Origin: an uncultured Eubacteriales bacterium
Lineage (GTDB): Bacteria; Bacillota; Clostridia; Peptostreptococcales; Anaerovoracaceae
NCBI GenBank assembly: GCA_900318105.1
Contig: ONJG01000001.1
Coordinates: 1 to 64,000, forward strand
Length of the DNA: 64,000 nt
Direction of reading: 5' to 3'
The translations under genes and the position numbers were made by a program. The notes beneath the pieces are model-generated. The model saw only the letters and a list, made by a program, of their open reading frames with translations. It did no database searches and was not told the origin of the DNA. This document shows, in pieces, positions 18,017 to 26,288 of the stretch; position 1 is the stretch's first letter; each line of letters begins with the position of its first letter.

Positions 18017-18955
18017 ATGAAAAAGAAAATTGTAGTGGCACTTGGCGGAAACGCACTCGGAAACAACCTGCCTGAGCAGATGGATGCAGTGGCAGAGGCT
18101 GTAAAGCCTATAGCCGATCTCATCGAGGAAGGCTATGAAGTTGTTGTTTCCCACGGCAACGGACCACAGGTCGGAATGATACAGGAAGCGATGACTCTTC
18201 TGACCAGAAACAATCCGAAATACGATCACTTCCCGCTCTCGGTCTGCACGGCCATGAGCCAGGGATATATCGGATATGACCTTCAGAACAGGCTGCGCGA
18301 GGAACTCCTCGACAGAGGCATCAATGCAAGTGTTGCCAGCTGCCTTACCCAGGTCGAGGTAGATCCGCTGGATCCGGCATTTCAGAATCCGACCAAGCCT
18401 ATCGGACCTTTCCTCACAAAGGAGGAGGCCGATGCCAAGGCCAGGGAGAGAGGACACATATTCAAGGAAGATTCCGGCAGAGGATACCGCAGGGTCGTTG
18501 CAAGCCCCAAGCCAAAGGCCATCGTTGAAATCGACACGATTAAAGCGCTGGCAGATTCCGGATATATCGTGATAGCATCCGGCGGCGGCGGAATCCCGGT
18601 ATTCAGAACAGAAAACAATCACCTTAAAGGTGCCCCGGCTGTAATAGACAAGGACCTCGCATCCGAGCTGCTCGCCGAGCAGATTGATGCCGACATACTT
18701 ATCATACTTACTGCAGTCGAGAAGGTAGCCGTTAACTTCGGAAAGCCCGATGAGAAGGGACTTGACGACATAAATGTAGAGGAAGCAAAGAAACTGATGG
18801 AGGAGGGCCATTTTGCACCCGGCTCCATGCTTCCAAAGGTTGAAGCAGCAGTTAAGTTTGCCGAATCCAAAAAGGGCAGGATGGCTCTGATTACCTTGCT
18901 CGAAAAAGCAAAGGACGGAATAGAAGGAAAAACCGGCACGAGAATCCACGAATAA
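18017..18955 (+). CDS. arcC: Carbamate kinase
   Basis: A 312-aa amino-acid-kinase-fold enzyme that turns carbamoyl phosphate and ADP into ATP, ammonia and CO2. The N-terminal GGNALG (residues 9-14), SHGNGPQVG near 52-60 and the C-terminal PKVEAAVKF region are typical. It is the equivalent of E. coli YqeA/ArcC and the likely energy-conserving step of the purine pathway, since YgeW is encoded just before it. No arginine deiminase or ornithine carbamoyltransferase is present, which argues against an arginine-deiminase role. Confidence 0.9.
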   Translation: MKKKIVVALGGNALGNNLPEQMDAVAEAVKPIADLIEEGYEVVVSHGNGPQVGMIQEAMTLLTRNNPKYDHFPLSVCTAMSQGYIGYDLQNRLREELLDRGINASVASCLTQVEVDPLDPAFQNPTKPIGPFLTKEEADAKARERGHIFKEDSGRGYRRVVASPKPKAIVEIDTIKALADSGYIVIASGGGGIPVFRTENNHLKGAPAVIDKDLASELLAEQIDADILIILTAVEKVAVNFGKPDEKGLDDINVEEAKKLMEEGHFAPGSMLPKVEAAVKFAESKKGRMALITLLEKAKDGIEGKTGTRIHE

Positions 18956-18956
18956 C

Positions 18957-18981
18957 AAAAGGCGCTTTTAAAGCGCCTTTT
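18957..18981 (+). terminator. Bidirectional terminator between arcC and the YheO-type regulator
   Basis: A perfect palindromic stem AAAAGGCGC / GCGCCTTTT around a short T/A-rich loop lies between two convergent genes. The flanking A and T runs serve both strands. Confidence 0.85.
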
Positions 18982-19001
18982 GGATAATACATTTTTCTCA
19001 T

Positions 19002-19646
19002 CTACTTGGAGTCCTGCGATGATTTGATCTCATCCAGATAACTGTAGAGAGTGTAGGTGGATATGCCGTAAAATTCGCAGACTTTCGGGCCCGACTTGGT
19101 GACCAGGAAGGCACCGTTATCATTCAGATATCTGATGGCGCGGACCTTTTCTTCCTTGCTCATAAGTGCAGGGGGCTTACCGATTAACTTCTCGCTCTGC
19201 ATAAGAAGCTCATCGAGAAGATCGGCAACGTTTCGCGATATCGACTCGGGCTCTGAGCCTTCATCGAACTGAGTGAATGTCTTAAGAATGTTTTCGGCGG
19301 AAATCAGCTTACTGATGTCGAAGTTAATACCCATGAGTCCTATGACTTTACCATCTTCATCATGAATGTAGACGGTGGTGGACCTGAGGACCTTACCATC
19401 GGCGGTCCTGGTGAGATAGGAAACGCGGTCTTCGTGCTCCTCATCTCTCAGTGATTCAAGCACGATGCGCGATGGACCGTCTCCGACCGAGCGGCCGCTG
19501 ACATGTCCGTTCTCTATGGACACGATGGAATGTTCGATGTCCTTGTCCCTGAGGTCATGTATTACAACCTCGCAGTTTTCGCCGAACTGACCCGCCAGGG
19601 CTTTGGCCACGCGGGCAGCAAATTTGAAATCGTTGTTCTGCTTCAT
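19002..19646 (-). CDS. YheO/DauR-type PAS-HTH transcriptional regulator
   Basis: A 214-aa regulator with an N-terminal YheO-like PAS sensor domain (about residues 1-120) and a C-terminal DauR-type helix-turn-helix (about 150-210, with an SKEEKVRAIRYLNDNGAF stretch). The start at 19646 has GGGAGA just upstream; an upstream ATG would add ten residues without a ribosome site. It is transcribed away from ygeY across a short A+T-rich gap, so control of ygeY and the purine cluster is the natural inference. The ligand may be a purine breakdown product; nothing in the sequence identifies it. Confidence 0.75.
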   Translation of the reverse strand: MKQNNDFKFAARVAKALAGQFGENCEVVIHDLRDKDIEHSIVSIENGHVSGRSVGDGPSRIVLESLRDEEHEDRVSYLTRTADGKVLRSTTVYIHDEDGKVIGLMGINFDISKLISAENILKTFTQFDEGSEPESISRNVADLLDELLMQSEKLIGKPPALMSKEEKVRAIRYLNDNGAFLVTKSGPKVCEFYGISTYTLYSYLDEIKSSQDSK

Positions 19647-19687
19647 ATGATTCTCCCGAATGTTAGGCGGCGACAACTATATATCTA

Positions 19688-19716
19688 ATTTTATCAATAA
19701 TATAATTTTTACACAA
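19688..19716 (-). promoter_or_regulatory. Promoter of the YheO-type regulator
   Basis: On the minus strand, TTGTGT (19711-19716) and TAAAAT (19688-19693) are 17 bp apart, about 40 bp before the ATG. The ygeY promoter must lie in the same A+T-rich gap, so the two could be co-regulated. Confidence 0.5.
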
Positions 19717-19760
19717 TAAAAAAAATTAAGCACATCGATATTTTTCAAGGAGGAAGACAG

Positions 19761-21161
19761 ATGGCACCTGATTATGTAGCAATCAAGAAAGCAGCAGAGC
19801 AGTACGGACCGGAAATCAGCAGATTTCTGAGAGACATGATCTCTCATCCGAGCGAGAGCTGCGAAGAAGGAGACGTAGTAGCCTGCATCAAGGCTGAGAT
19901 GGAAAAGCTCGGCTATGACAAGGTAGAGGTCGACGGACTCGGCAACGTTATCGGATGGATGGGAGAAGGAGACAAGATCATCGCTCTTGATTCTCACATC
20001 GATACGGTAGGTATTGGAAATATCAATAACTGGGAGAAGGACCCGTACGAAGGATATGAGACGGACGACATCATCTACGGACGCGGCGGATCCGACCAGG
20101 AGGGCGGAATGGCAGCTGCCACATACGGTGCCAAAATCATGAAAGACCTCGGACTCATTCCTGAAGGATATAAAATCATGGTGGTAGGTTCCGTTCAGGA
20201 AGAGGACTGTGACGGAATGTGCTGGCAGTATATCGTAAACAAGTACTTTAACGGACCGGAAGATGCAAGATCAAAAGTTGACTTCGTAATCTCCACAGAG
20301 CCGACAGACGGCGGCGTATACAGAGGCCACCGCGGACGTATGGAAATCCGTGTGGATGTAAAGGGAATCTCCTGCCACGGCAGTGCTCCGGAAAGAGGAG
20401 ACAACGCTATCTACAAGATGGCAGACATCGTTCAGGATATAAGAGCACTCAATGAGAACGGTTGCGGTCCGGATGACGAGATCAAGGGCCTCGTAAAGAT
20501 GCTCGAGCCTGAGTTCAACCCGGATCACTACGAAGATGCAAGATTCCTCGGAAGAGGTACCTGCACTGTATCGCAGATATTCTTTACATCACCGTCAAGA
20601 TGCGCTGTTGCTGACTCCTGCGCTGTATCAATCGACAGACGTATGACTGCAGGCGAGACCTGGGACAGCTGCCTCGAAGAGGTAAGACAGCTTCCGAGCG
20701 TAAAGAAATACGGAGATGATGTAAAAGTTTCGATGTATATGTATGACCGTCCGTCCTGGACAGGTGAAGTATATGAGACAGAGTGCTACTTCCCGACATG
20801 GATCAACAAGGAAAGCTCCGCTCATGTCAAGGCTCTCGTGGAGGCGCACAAGGCGCTCTTCGGAGAAAAGAGAATCGGATCTGACAGCGCAATGCATCTG
20901 AGAGACGGAAGACCTCTCTGCGACAAATGGACTTTCTCCACAAACGGAGTATCCATCCAGGGCCGCTATGGAATTCCTTGCGTTGGATTCGGTCCGGGTG
21001 CCGAGAGCCAGGCACACGCTCCTAACGAGATTACCTGGAAACAGGACCTCGTCACATGTGCAGCTCTCTATGCAGCAGCAATTCCGCTGTATCCCGAGCA
21101 GGAAAAGACTGACGATGTAAGCCAGTTCCGCCAGGGCAGCACAGACAACGACATAAAATAA
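19761..21161 (+). CDS. ygeY: YgeY family selenium-metabolism-linked M20 hydrolase
   Basis: A 466-aa M20-fold metallohydrolase of the YgeY family. Metal ligands sit in DSHIDTVG (His79, Asp81), the [10 protein letters not shown] stretch and the EE pair at 147-148. YgeY is a constant member of the purine cluster, where it probably cleaves an amide or carbamoyl bond in a late intermediate; older annotation calls it a dipeptidase or deacylase. In E. coli it follows ygeX (diaminopropionate ammonia-lyase); no ygeX is present in this window. A strong AAGGAGG site precedes the ATG. Confidence 0.88.
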   Translation: MAPDYVAIKKAAEQYGPEISRFLRDMISHPSESCEEGDVVACIKAEMEKLGYDKVEVDGLGNVIGWMGEGDKIIALDSHIDTVGIGNINNWEKDPYEGYETDDIIYGRGGSDQEGGMAAATYGAKIMKDLGLIPEGYKIMVVGSVQEEDCDGMCWQYIVNKYFNGPEDARSKVDFVISTEPTDGGVYRGHRGRMEIRVDVKGISCHGSAPERGDNAIYKMADIVQDIRALNENGCGPDDEIKGLVKMLEPEFNPDHYEDARFLGRGTCTVSQIFFTSPSRCAVADSCAVSIDRRMTAGETWDSCLEEVRQLPSVKKYGDDVKVSMYMYDRPSWTGEVYETECYFPTWINKESSAHVKALVEAHKALFGEKRIGSDSAMHLRDGRPLCDKWTFSTNGVSIQGRYGIPCVGFGPGAESQAHAPNEITWKQDLVTCAALYAAAIPLYPEQEKTDDVSQFRQGSTDNDIK

Positions 21162-21172
21162 ATGAAATCCGG

Positions 21173-21200
21173 GAGAGGCTGTTGAAAGCCTCTCTCTTTT
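21173..21200 (+). terminator. Rho-independent terminator of ygeY
   Basis: An 8-bp stem GAGAGGCT / AGCCTCTC with a 6-nt loop is followed by TCTTTTTC. Confidence 0.9.
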
Positions 21201-21316
21201 TCATGCAATGTCTCTTAATAAGTTCACAAAAAACGCAGAAAACCGGGCGTTGTTTGTGGTATTCTCAAGTAAGCAGGTTTTAACGGATGCAGACACGGAA
21301 AGGATGGAGCGGACCA

Positions 21317-21889
21317 TTGAAAAAGATGGAAGAAAAAATACTGAAGGAAGGTAAAATTCTCCCGGGCGGAGTGCTCAAGGTAGGCAACTTCCTCAATCAG
21401 CAGATTGACACACCTTTTATGAAAGAAATAGGTGAGGAAATCGCTAAAATGTACAAGGACGATGAAGTAACAAAGATACTGACCATAGAAGCATCAGGCA
21501 TTCCGATTGCGGTATCGGCGGGATTTGCCATGAATCTCCCGGTGGTATATGCCAAAAAGAACAAAAGCTCCAATATATCGGGAGATGTATATTCCGTAAT
21601 GGTGCATTCGTTTACACACGGTAACAACAATAACGTCATGGTCGGAAAGGAATACATCTCTCCGGATGATAAGATCCTGATAGTCGATGATTTCCTCGCA
21701 CACGGCAGTGCACTGTACGGACTGATAGACATAGTCGAGCAGGCCGGAGCGAAGGTCGCCGGATGCGTTGCGGCTGTCGAAAAGGGTTTCCAGCTCGGCG
21801 GAGATAAACTGAGAAAAGAAGGATACAGAATCGACTCGCTTGCCATCATAGAGGAGATGACCGACTCTGAGATAAGATTCCGTAAATAA
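21317..21889 (+). CDS. xpt: Xanthine phosphoribosyltransferase
   Basis: Salvages xanthine to XMP using PRPP. The 190-aa protein has the PRPP-binding VDD motif at 123-125 (in [13 protein letters not shown]) and starts like B. subtilis Xpt. I chose TTG 21317, which has GGAG seven bases upstream and gives the family's usual N-terminus; the ATG at 21326 is an alternative. No purine riboswitch was recognised upstream. Placed between purine catabolism and pyrBI, it diverts xanthine from breakdown to nucleotide synthesis. Confidence 0.88.
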   Translation: MKKMEEKILKEGKILPGGVLKVGNFLNQQIDTPFMKEIGEEIAKMYKDDEVTKILTIEASGIPIAVSAGFAMNLPVVYAKKNKSSNISGDVYSVMVHSFTHGNNNNVMVGKEYISPDDKILIVDDFLAHGSALYGLIDIVEQAGAKVAGCVAAVEKGFQLGGDKLRKEGYRIDSLAIIEEMTDSEIRFRK

Positions 21890-21909
21890 AAAGGGAAGGG
21901 AGATTTAAC

Positions 21910-22830
21910 ATGAAGGAACTTCGTCATCTGATCAACATAACGGATCTTTCGGTGGACGAGATAGACCACCTGATAGATGTTGCAGACGACATAATAGAAA
22001 ATCCGGAAAGTTACCAGGATATATGCGCTCACAAGAAGCTCGCGACGCTGTTCTTTGAGCCGAGCACCAGGACGAGGCTGAGCTTTACGGCTGCCATGAT
22101 GGAGCTCGGAGGCAATGTCCTCGGATTCGACCAGGCAGCATCGAGCTCGACGGCCAAAGGTGAGAGCGTATCGGATACCATAGTCATGGCCAGTTGCTAC
22201 TCGGATATCATCGCGATGAGACATCCTAAGGAAGGAGCTCCTTTCGTGGCGGCAAACCACGCAGCCGTTCCCGTTATCAACGCAGGTGACGGCGGACACT
22301 TCCATCCGACTCAGACCCTGACAGACCTCATGACCATACACAGGAAGAAGGGCAGACTCGGAGGCCTGACCATAGGGCTTTGCGGCGACCTCAAGTTCGG
22401 CCGCACGGTTCATTCTCTCATAGAGGCTATGGTGAGATATGATGATGTGAAATTCGTCATGATTTCACCCGAGGAACTGGACCTTCCGGGATATATGAAA
22501 GAATCGCTCGACGAAAAGGGCGTGGAGTGGAAAGAGATGAGCAGCCTAGAGGAGGCCATGCCGGAGCTTGATGTGCTGTATATGACCAGAGTCCAGAAGG
22601 AAAGATTCTTCAATGAAGAGGACTACATCCGACTGAAAGACAGCTTTATCCTCAGGCGTAAGATGCTGGATGATGCCAAGGAAGACATGATAGTCATGCA
22701 TCCACTCCCGAGAGTAAATGAGATTTCGGTCGACGTGGATGACGACCCGAGAGCAACTTACTTCTTCCAGGCCCTGATGGGCAAATACATAAGAATGGCC
22801 CTGATACTGTTTATGCTGGGTATGAAATAG
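21910..22830 (+). CDS. pyrB: Aspartate carbamoyltransferase catalytic chain
   Basis: First committed step of pyrimidine synthesis: carbamoyl phosphate plus aspartate to carbamoylaspartate. The 306-aa protein has the carbamoyl-phosphate motif STRTR at 52-56, STAKGES shortly after, and HPTQTLTD. It is followed 10 bp later by the regulatory chain, so a class-B allosteric holoenzyme is expected. It sits 20 bp after xpt. Both PyrB and the carbamate kinase act on carbamoyl phosphate, so pyrimidine synthesis could in principle tap the purine-derived pool. Confidence 0.95.
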   Translation: MKELRHLINITDLSVDEIDHLIDVADDIIENPESYQDICAHKKLATLFFEPSTRTRLSFTAAMMELGGNVLGFDQAASSSTAKGESVSDTIVMASCYSDIIAMRHPKEGAPFVAANHAAVPVINAGDGGHFHPTQTLTDLMTIHRKKGRLGGLTIGLCGDLKFGRTVHSLIEAMVRYDDVKFVMISPEELDLPGYMKESLDEKGVEWKEMSSLEEAMPELDVLYMTRVQKERFFNEEDYIRLKDSFILRRKMLDDAKEDMIVMHPLPRVNEISVDVDDDPRATYFFQALMGKYIRMALILFMLGMK

Positions 22831-22840
22831 GGGGATAAGA

Positions 22841-23266
22841 ATGAATATAGACGGAGTAAACACCGGAGTGGTACTGGATCATATCGAAGCAGGCAAAGGC
22901 TGGGAGATCTACAATCTCCTGGGCCTCGACAATGTGGACTGCACGGTTGCCATAATACAGAGGGTGGACAGCACCAAATATGTAAAAAAAGACATCATAA
23001 AAGTGGACGGAGATGTCGACCTGGACCTCGACATACTCGGATATTTCGATACCAAGATGACGGTCAACATAGTCAGGGACCAGAAACTGGTAGAGAAGGT
23101 CAAGCTCAAACTCCCCGAGACCCTCGAAGGCGTGATAGAGTGCAAGAACCCAAGGTGCATCACATCACAGGAACAGGAGATAGTCCACAAATTCAGGCTG
23201 TCAGACCCTGAGAATAAAAAATACCGCTGCATATACTGCGATGTGGTATACAAAGAGAATAAATAG
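22841..23266 (+). CDS. pyrI: Aspartate carbamoyltransferase regulatory chain
   Basis: A 141-aa nucleotide-binding allosteric subunit of ATCase. The C-terminal zinc domain is complete: Cys101-x4-Cys106 and Cys130-x2-Cys133. It is a little shorter than the E. coli chain (153 aa) at the N-terminus. GGGGGATAAG precedes the ATG. The downstream 75-bp hairpin repeats probably terminate this operon. Confidence 0.93.
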   Translation: MNIDGVNTGVVLDHIEAGKGWEIYNLLGLDNVDCTVAIIQRVDSTKYVKKDIIKVDGDVDLDLDILGYFDTKMTVNIVRDQKLVEKVKLKLPETLEGVIECKNPRCITSQEQEIVHKFRLSDPENKKYRCIYCDVVYKENK

Positions 23267-23294
23267 GTACAATACAAACAATACGAACAATAAA

Positions 23295-23544
23295 GTTAGT
23301 ACATGATGCCTCAAAACAGACATCAATGTACTAACTTTTTCATTTGCGCAAGCCCCGGAACTCGTGGAAGATAGTACATAACGTCTTAAAACAGGCATCA
23401 ATGTACTAACTATTTCATTTTCGCAAACCTCGGAACACGTGAAAGTTAGTACATAACGTCTTAAAACAGGCATCGATGTACTAACTTTTTCATTTGCCAA
23501 AGTCCCGGAACACGTGAAAGATAGTACATGAGATGCCGAATAGT
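23295..23544 (+). repeat. 75-bp tandem repeat of terminator-like hairpins
   Basis: Units begin at exactly 75-bp intervals: 23295, 23370, 23445 and 23520 (the last one degenerate). Each begins G(T/A)TAGTACAT and carries the inverted partner ATGTACTAAC about 20 nt later. The partner is followed by TTTTTCATTTG in units 1 and 3 and by TATTTCATTTT in unit 2, so each unit is a terminator-like hairpin. The rest of the unit ends CCCGGAACACGTG(G/A)A. The overlapping minus-strand reading frame is only a translation of the repeat and is not called a gene. Confidence 0.9.
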
Positions 23545-23595
23545 ACCGCTATGTACGAACATGTTGCTTTTGCAGAAAAATTATCGGCTAAGAGC

Positions 23596-23623
23596 ATCGA
23601 ATTGTTTTACAAAACAATTCGAT
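23596..23623. promoter_or_regulatory. 28-bp palindrome, probable ModE-type operator upstream of modE
   Basis: A perfect 13-bp inverted repeat (left arm ATCGAATTGTTTT) with a 2-bp spacer. Its centre contains TTTACA (23606-23611), which pairs with TACAAT (23629-23634) across 17 bp to form the promoter of the modE-like gene. A nearly identical 28-mer precedes modA (28244-28271). The position over the -35 box implies repression. Confidence 0.8.
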
Positions 23624-23634
23624 TGATATACAAT
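23606..23634 (+). promoter_or_regulatory. Promoter of the modE-like operon
   Basis: TTTACA at 23606-23611 and TACAAT at 23629-23634 are 17 bp apart. The -35 box lies inside the palindromic operator, so a bound regulator would block polymerase. Confidence 0.75.
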
Positions 23635-23664
23635 ATCTATGAAGGAATGCAATTGTATTGTCAG

Positions 23665-23745
23665 GACTAATAGAAAGAGATCTTATCGATGGACTAATTG
23701 AAAGAGATGATATCGATAGACTAATGGAAAGAGATGATACAAATG
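23665..23745 (+). repeat. Three 27-bp direct repeats in the modE leader
   Basis: Units at 23665, 23692 and 23719 each start GACTAAT and continue with GAAAGAGAT. The third unit supplies the ribosome-binding site and start region of the modE-like gene. In one frame they read as a 9-residue repeat (LIERDDID-like) of a short open frame with no clear start. Confidence 0.85.
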
Positions 23746-24111
23746 GGGAAAGAGGATATCAGATCAGAGGTAAGAATAAAGTTCTCGCGGGATAAATCCT
23801 ATTTCGGAAAAGGCACCGTGATGCTGCTCGAAGAAATAGAAAAGTGCGGCAATGTCAGGACTGCCTGCGAAAACTGCGGCTTCTCCTACAGCAAGGGCTG
23901 GACCATACTCAGAAGGTGTGAGGGCGGCCTCGGCTACAAAGTCGTTGAAAGGCAGCAGGGAGGAAAGGAAGGCGGAAAAGCCGAGGTTACCGAAGCCGGC
24001 AGAAAACTGATGAATATATATAAGGAATTGCTGGATGAGACAAGCGATTATGCTGAGCGGAGATTTCGCGAGATGATGGAGGATAACGGGCTCAGCCTGA
24101 AGGGCGAATAA
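23743..24111 (+). CDS. ModE-like winged-helix molybdate regulator (DNA-binding domain only)
   Basis: A 122-aa protein matching the N-terminal LysR-like winged helix of ModE (TRACENCGFSYSKGW is the recognition region, about residues 45-59; a KGTVMLLEEIEKCGN stretch precedes it). The C-terminal molybdate-binding (TOBE/Mop) domains of E. coli ModE are absent, as is common in Clostridia. The ATG at 23743 is preferred because GGAAAGAG lies about 10 nt upstream; the ATG at 23734 is an alternative. It is the first gene of the molybdenum cluster and probably binds the palindrome in its own promoter and before modA. How it would sense molybdate is unclear. Confidence 0.75.
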   Translation: MGKEDIRSEVRIKFSRDKSYFGKGTVMLLEEIEKCGNVRTACENCGFSYSKGWTILRRCEGGLGYKVVERQQGGKEGGKAEVTEAGRKLMNIYKELLDETSDYAERRFREMMEDNGLSLKGE

Positions 24112-24152
24112 ATACATAAATAAACAAACACATACATTGAGGGAAAAAGTAT

Positions 24153-25187
24153 ATGAAGCTTATTAAGACTGAAGATGCGGTCGGACAGGTGCTCTGCCAC
24201 GACATCACACAGATAATAAAGGGAGTGACCAAGGATGCGAGGTTCAGAAAGGGTCACATAATAACAGAGGAGGATATCCCCGTCCTGCTTTCTCTGGGAA
24301 AGGACAATATCTACGTCTGGGAGAATGACGACTCCATGATGCACGAAAATGACGCGGCGGAAGTTCTCTGTGCAATCTGCAAGGGAGAGAACATGAGCCG
24401 CGGAGATGTAAAGGAAGGAAAGATAGAGCTTTCTGCCGAATGCGACGGCGTTCTGAAGATTGACAGAGAAAAGCTCAGAGCAGTGAACTCCTTCGGTCAG
24501 ATGATGATAGCGGCCCGCCACGGGGACTTCCCCGTAAAAAAGGGCGACAAGCTCGCAGGGACCAGGATTATACCGCTGGTGATTGAAAAAGAAAAGATGG
24601 ACGAAGTCAGGGAGCTCGCAGGTGATGAGCCGATTATGAAGGTGGTGCCATATAAAGCACATAAAGTCGGTATAGTCACCACGGGTAATGAAGTTTATTA
24701 CAGGCGTATAGAGGATACATTCACGCCTGTGGTAAAGAGCAAAGTTGAGGAGTTCGGAGCCGTGGTAGCAGGTCACAAAATCTGCAACGACGATAATGAC
24801 TTCATTGAAAGGAGCATCAGAGAGCTCCTGGATGATGGCTGCGATATGGTGCTCTGCACAGGCGGCATGAGCGTGGACCCTGACGACAAGACGCCTCTGG
24901 CCATAAGAAACGTGTGCGGCAGCGTGGTCACATACGGAGCGCCGGTGCTGCCGGGTGCGATGTTCCTGCTCGCATACTACGGAGAGAACAAAATACCTGT
25001 GATGGGACTTCCGGGATGCGTGATGTATTCAAAGCGCACGATATTCGATATCGTGCTCCCGAGGATAATGACCGGAGAGGTACTTACAAAAGAGGACTTC
25101 GACAGGCTCGGAGAGGGCGGGCTCTGTCTTAATTGCGAGATCTGCACGTATCCGAACTGCGGATTCGGAAAAGGGGGAATCTGTTAG
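24153..25187 (+). CDS. MoeA/CinA-like molybdopterin-binding protein with cysteine-rich tail
   Basis: A 344-aa protein with a MoaB/MogA/MoeA-type molybdopterin-binding fold in its C-terminal two-thirds (VGIVTTGNEVYYRR, then VLCTGGMSVDPDD). The tail, roughly the last 20 residues, holds five cysteines spaced C-x2-C-x2-C-x4-C-x7-C. It is shorter than true MoeA (about 400 aa) and lacks its full domain set. It likely handles molybdopterin for the selenium-dependent hydroxylases; the tail could bind a metal or cluster. The stop codon directly abuts the next ATG. Confidence 0.75.
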   Translation: MKLIKTEDAVGQVLCHDITQIIKGVTKDARFRKGHIITEEDIPVLLSLGKDNIYVWENDDSMMHENDAAEVLCAICKGENMSRGDVKEGKIELSAECDGVLKIDREKLRAVNSFGQMMIAARHGDFPVKKGDKLAGTRIIPLVIEKEKMDEVRELAGDEPIMKVVPYKAHKVGIVTTGNEVYYRRIEDTFTPVVKSKVEEFGAVVAGHKICNDDNDFIERSIRELLDDGCDMVLCTGGMSVDPDDKTPLAIRNVCGSVVTYGAPVLPGAMFLLAYYGENKIPVMGLPGCVMYSKRTIFDIVLPRIMTGEVLTKEDFDRLGEGGLCLNCEICTYPNCGFGKGGIC

Positions 25188-26231
25188 ATGTGCATAAATG
25201 ATAATTCCGTTGCTGAGAACATATACGAGGCGATAGCCGCTGCCGATGTGAATTCGGAGCTCTATGCCGCAACCGTCATAAGGGGCGAAGGCATGGGCGA
25301 CAAAGCTCTGATTGCAGGCGGCAGGATTGTCATGACCAAAGCAGGCTCAAATTTCTTTTCAAGAAATGAAGGCAAAATCTCGGGGCTCAAGGATACGGGA
25401 ATCTTCAGTCTGGACGGACGCGATGTGTACATGGAGCTGCAAGGAAGCGAGCCGAATGTGGTCATCTGCGGCGCGGGCCACGTATCCATGCCGATTATCA
25501 GCATAGCCCGCATGATGAATCTCAATGTGACCGTCATCGATGACAGACGGGAGTTCACTGACAATGCTTTAAGGCACGGCGCAAACCGTGTTATCTGCAA
25601 ATCCTTTGATGAGGGCATGCAGGAGATAGAAGGAAATGACGATACTTATTTTGTGGTCGTGACCCGGGGCCATAATTACGATACTGCCTGCGTGGGCGGG
25701 GCTCTCAGGAAGAGACATGCATATGTCGGCATGATAGGGAGCAAGAGACATGCGGAAATCGTAAGGGAAGCGCTCGCCAGGGACGGACTGTCCGCTGAGC
25801 AGATATCCAGCATTTATACGCCGATCGGGCTCGACATCGGGGCGGAAACGCCTGAGGAAATCGCGGTTGCGATAATAGCCGAAATCATAGCTCTTAAAAA
25901 TAAAAAGAGAAGGAACATCGGATTTCCGAAAAACGTGATGAAAGCGATACTCGAAAAGGACAGAGAGCCCATGATGCTGACGACCATAGTGTCAAAGTCG
26001 GGTTCCGGTCCGAGAACCGTCGGGACCAAGATGCTGGTCAGAAAGGACGGCTCCATTATCGGTACAATAGGCGGCGGGGTTGCCGAAAACGAAATCATAG
26101 AGAGAGCCAAGAGCATGCTTTCGGACGGATTTGAAGGCGCCGATCTTGTGAGAACGAATATGATAGCAAGGCCGGATGAGGATGGCATGGTCTGCGGGGG
26201 CTCCGTGGAGGTGCTGTTTGAAACGGTATAG
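25188..26231 (+). CDS. XdhC/CoxI-family molybdenum hydroxylase maturation protein (permuted domain order)
   Basis: A 347-aa member of the XdhC/CoxI chaperone family that loads finished molybdenum cofactor into hydroxylases. The Rossmann domain comes first (VVICGAGHVSMPI near 90, TRGHNYD, GMIGSKRH, GLDIGAETPEEIA). The CoxI-type segment follows at the C-terminus (TIVSKSGSGPRTVGTKML near 265, GTIGGGVAENEI, and a final MVCGGSVEVLFE). In ordinary XdhC the CoxI segment is at the N-terminus, so the order is swapped. This layout is typical of the selenium-dependent hydroxylase accessory group. Confidence 0.8.
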   Translation: MCINDNSVAENIYEAIAAADVNSELYAATVIRGEGMGDKALIAGGRIVMTKAGSNFFSRNEGKISGLKDTGIFSLDGRDVYMELQGSEPNVVICGAGHVSMPIISIARMMNLNVTVIDDRREFTDNALRHGANRVICKSFDEGMQEIEGNDDTYFVVVTRGHNYDTACVGGALRKRHAYVGMIGSKRHAEIVREALARDGLSAEQISSIYTPIGLDIGAETPEEIAVAIIAEIIALKNKKRRNIGFPKNVMKAILEKDREPMMLTTIVSKSGSGPRTVGTKMLVRKDGSIIGTIGGGVAENEIIERAKSMLSDGFEGADLVRTNMIARPDEDGMVCGGSVEVLFETV

Positions 26232-26237
26232 ATGGAA

Positions 26238-26288
26238 ATAAACTGAGAAAAGCTAAAGTGTGGGAATAAACTGAGAAAAGGCAAAGTG
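26238..26288 (+). repeat. 28-bp tandem duplication at the moaA translation start
   Basis: ATAAACTGAGAAAAG plus CTAAAGTG (26238-26260) recurs as ATAAACTGAGAAAAG plus GCAAAGTG (26266-26288). Each copy holds a purine-rich stretch and a GTG. The second GTG starts moaA; the first opens only a three-codon frame (M-W-E-stop). Confidence 0.8.

Noticed and set aside
21200..21316. Purine riboswitch upstream of xpt
   Set aside because: The conserved core words of the purine aptamer are absent; only a terminator and plain leader are seen.
23201..23500. 99-codon minus-strand frame with repeated VLRRYVL-like segments
   Set aside because: It is a translation of the 75-bp DNA repeat running into the end of pyrI; no ribosome site and no conserved domain.
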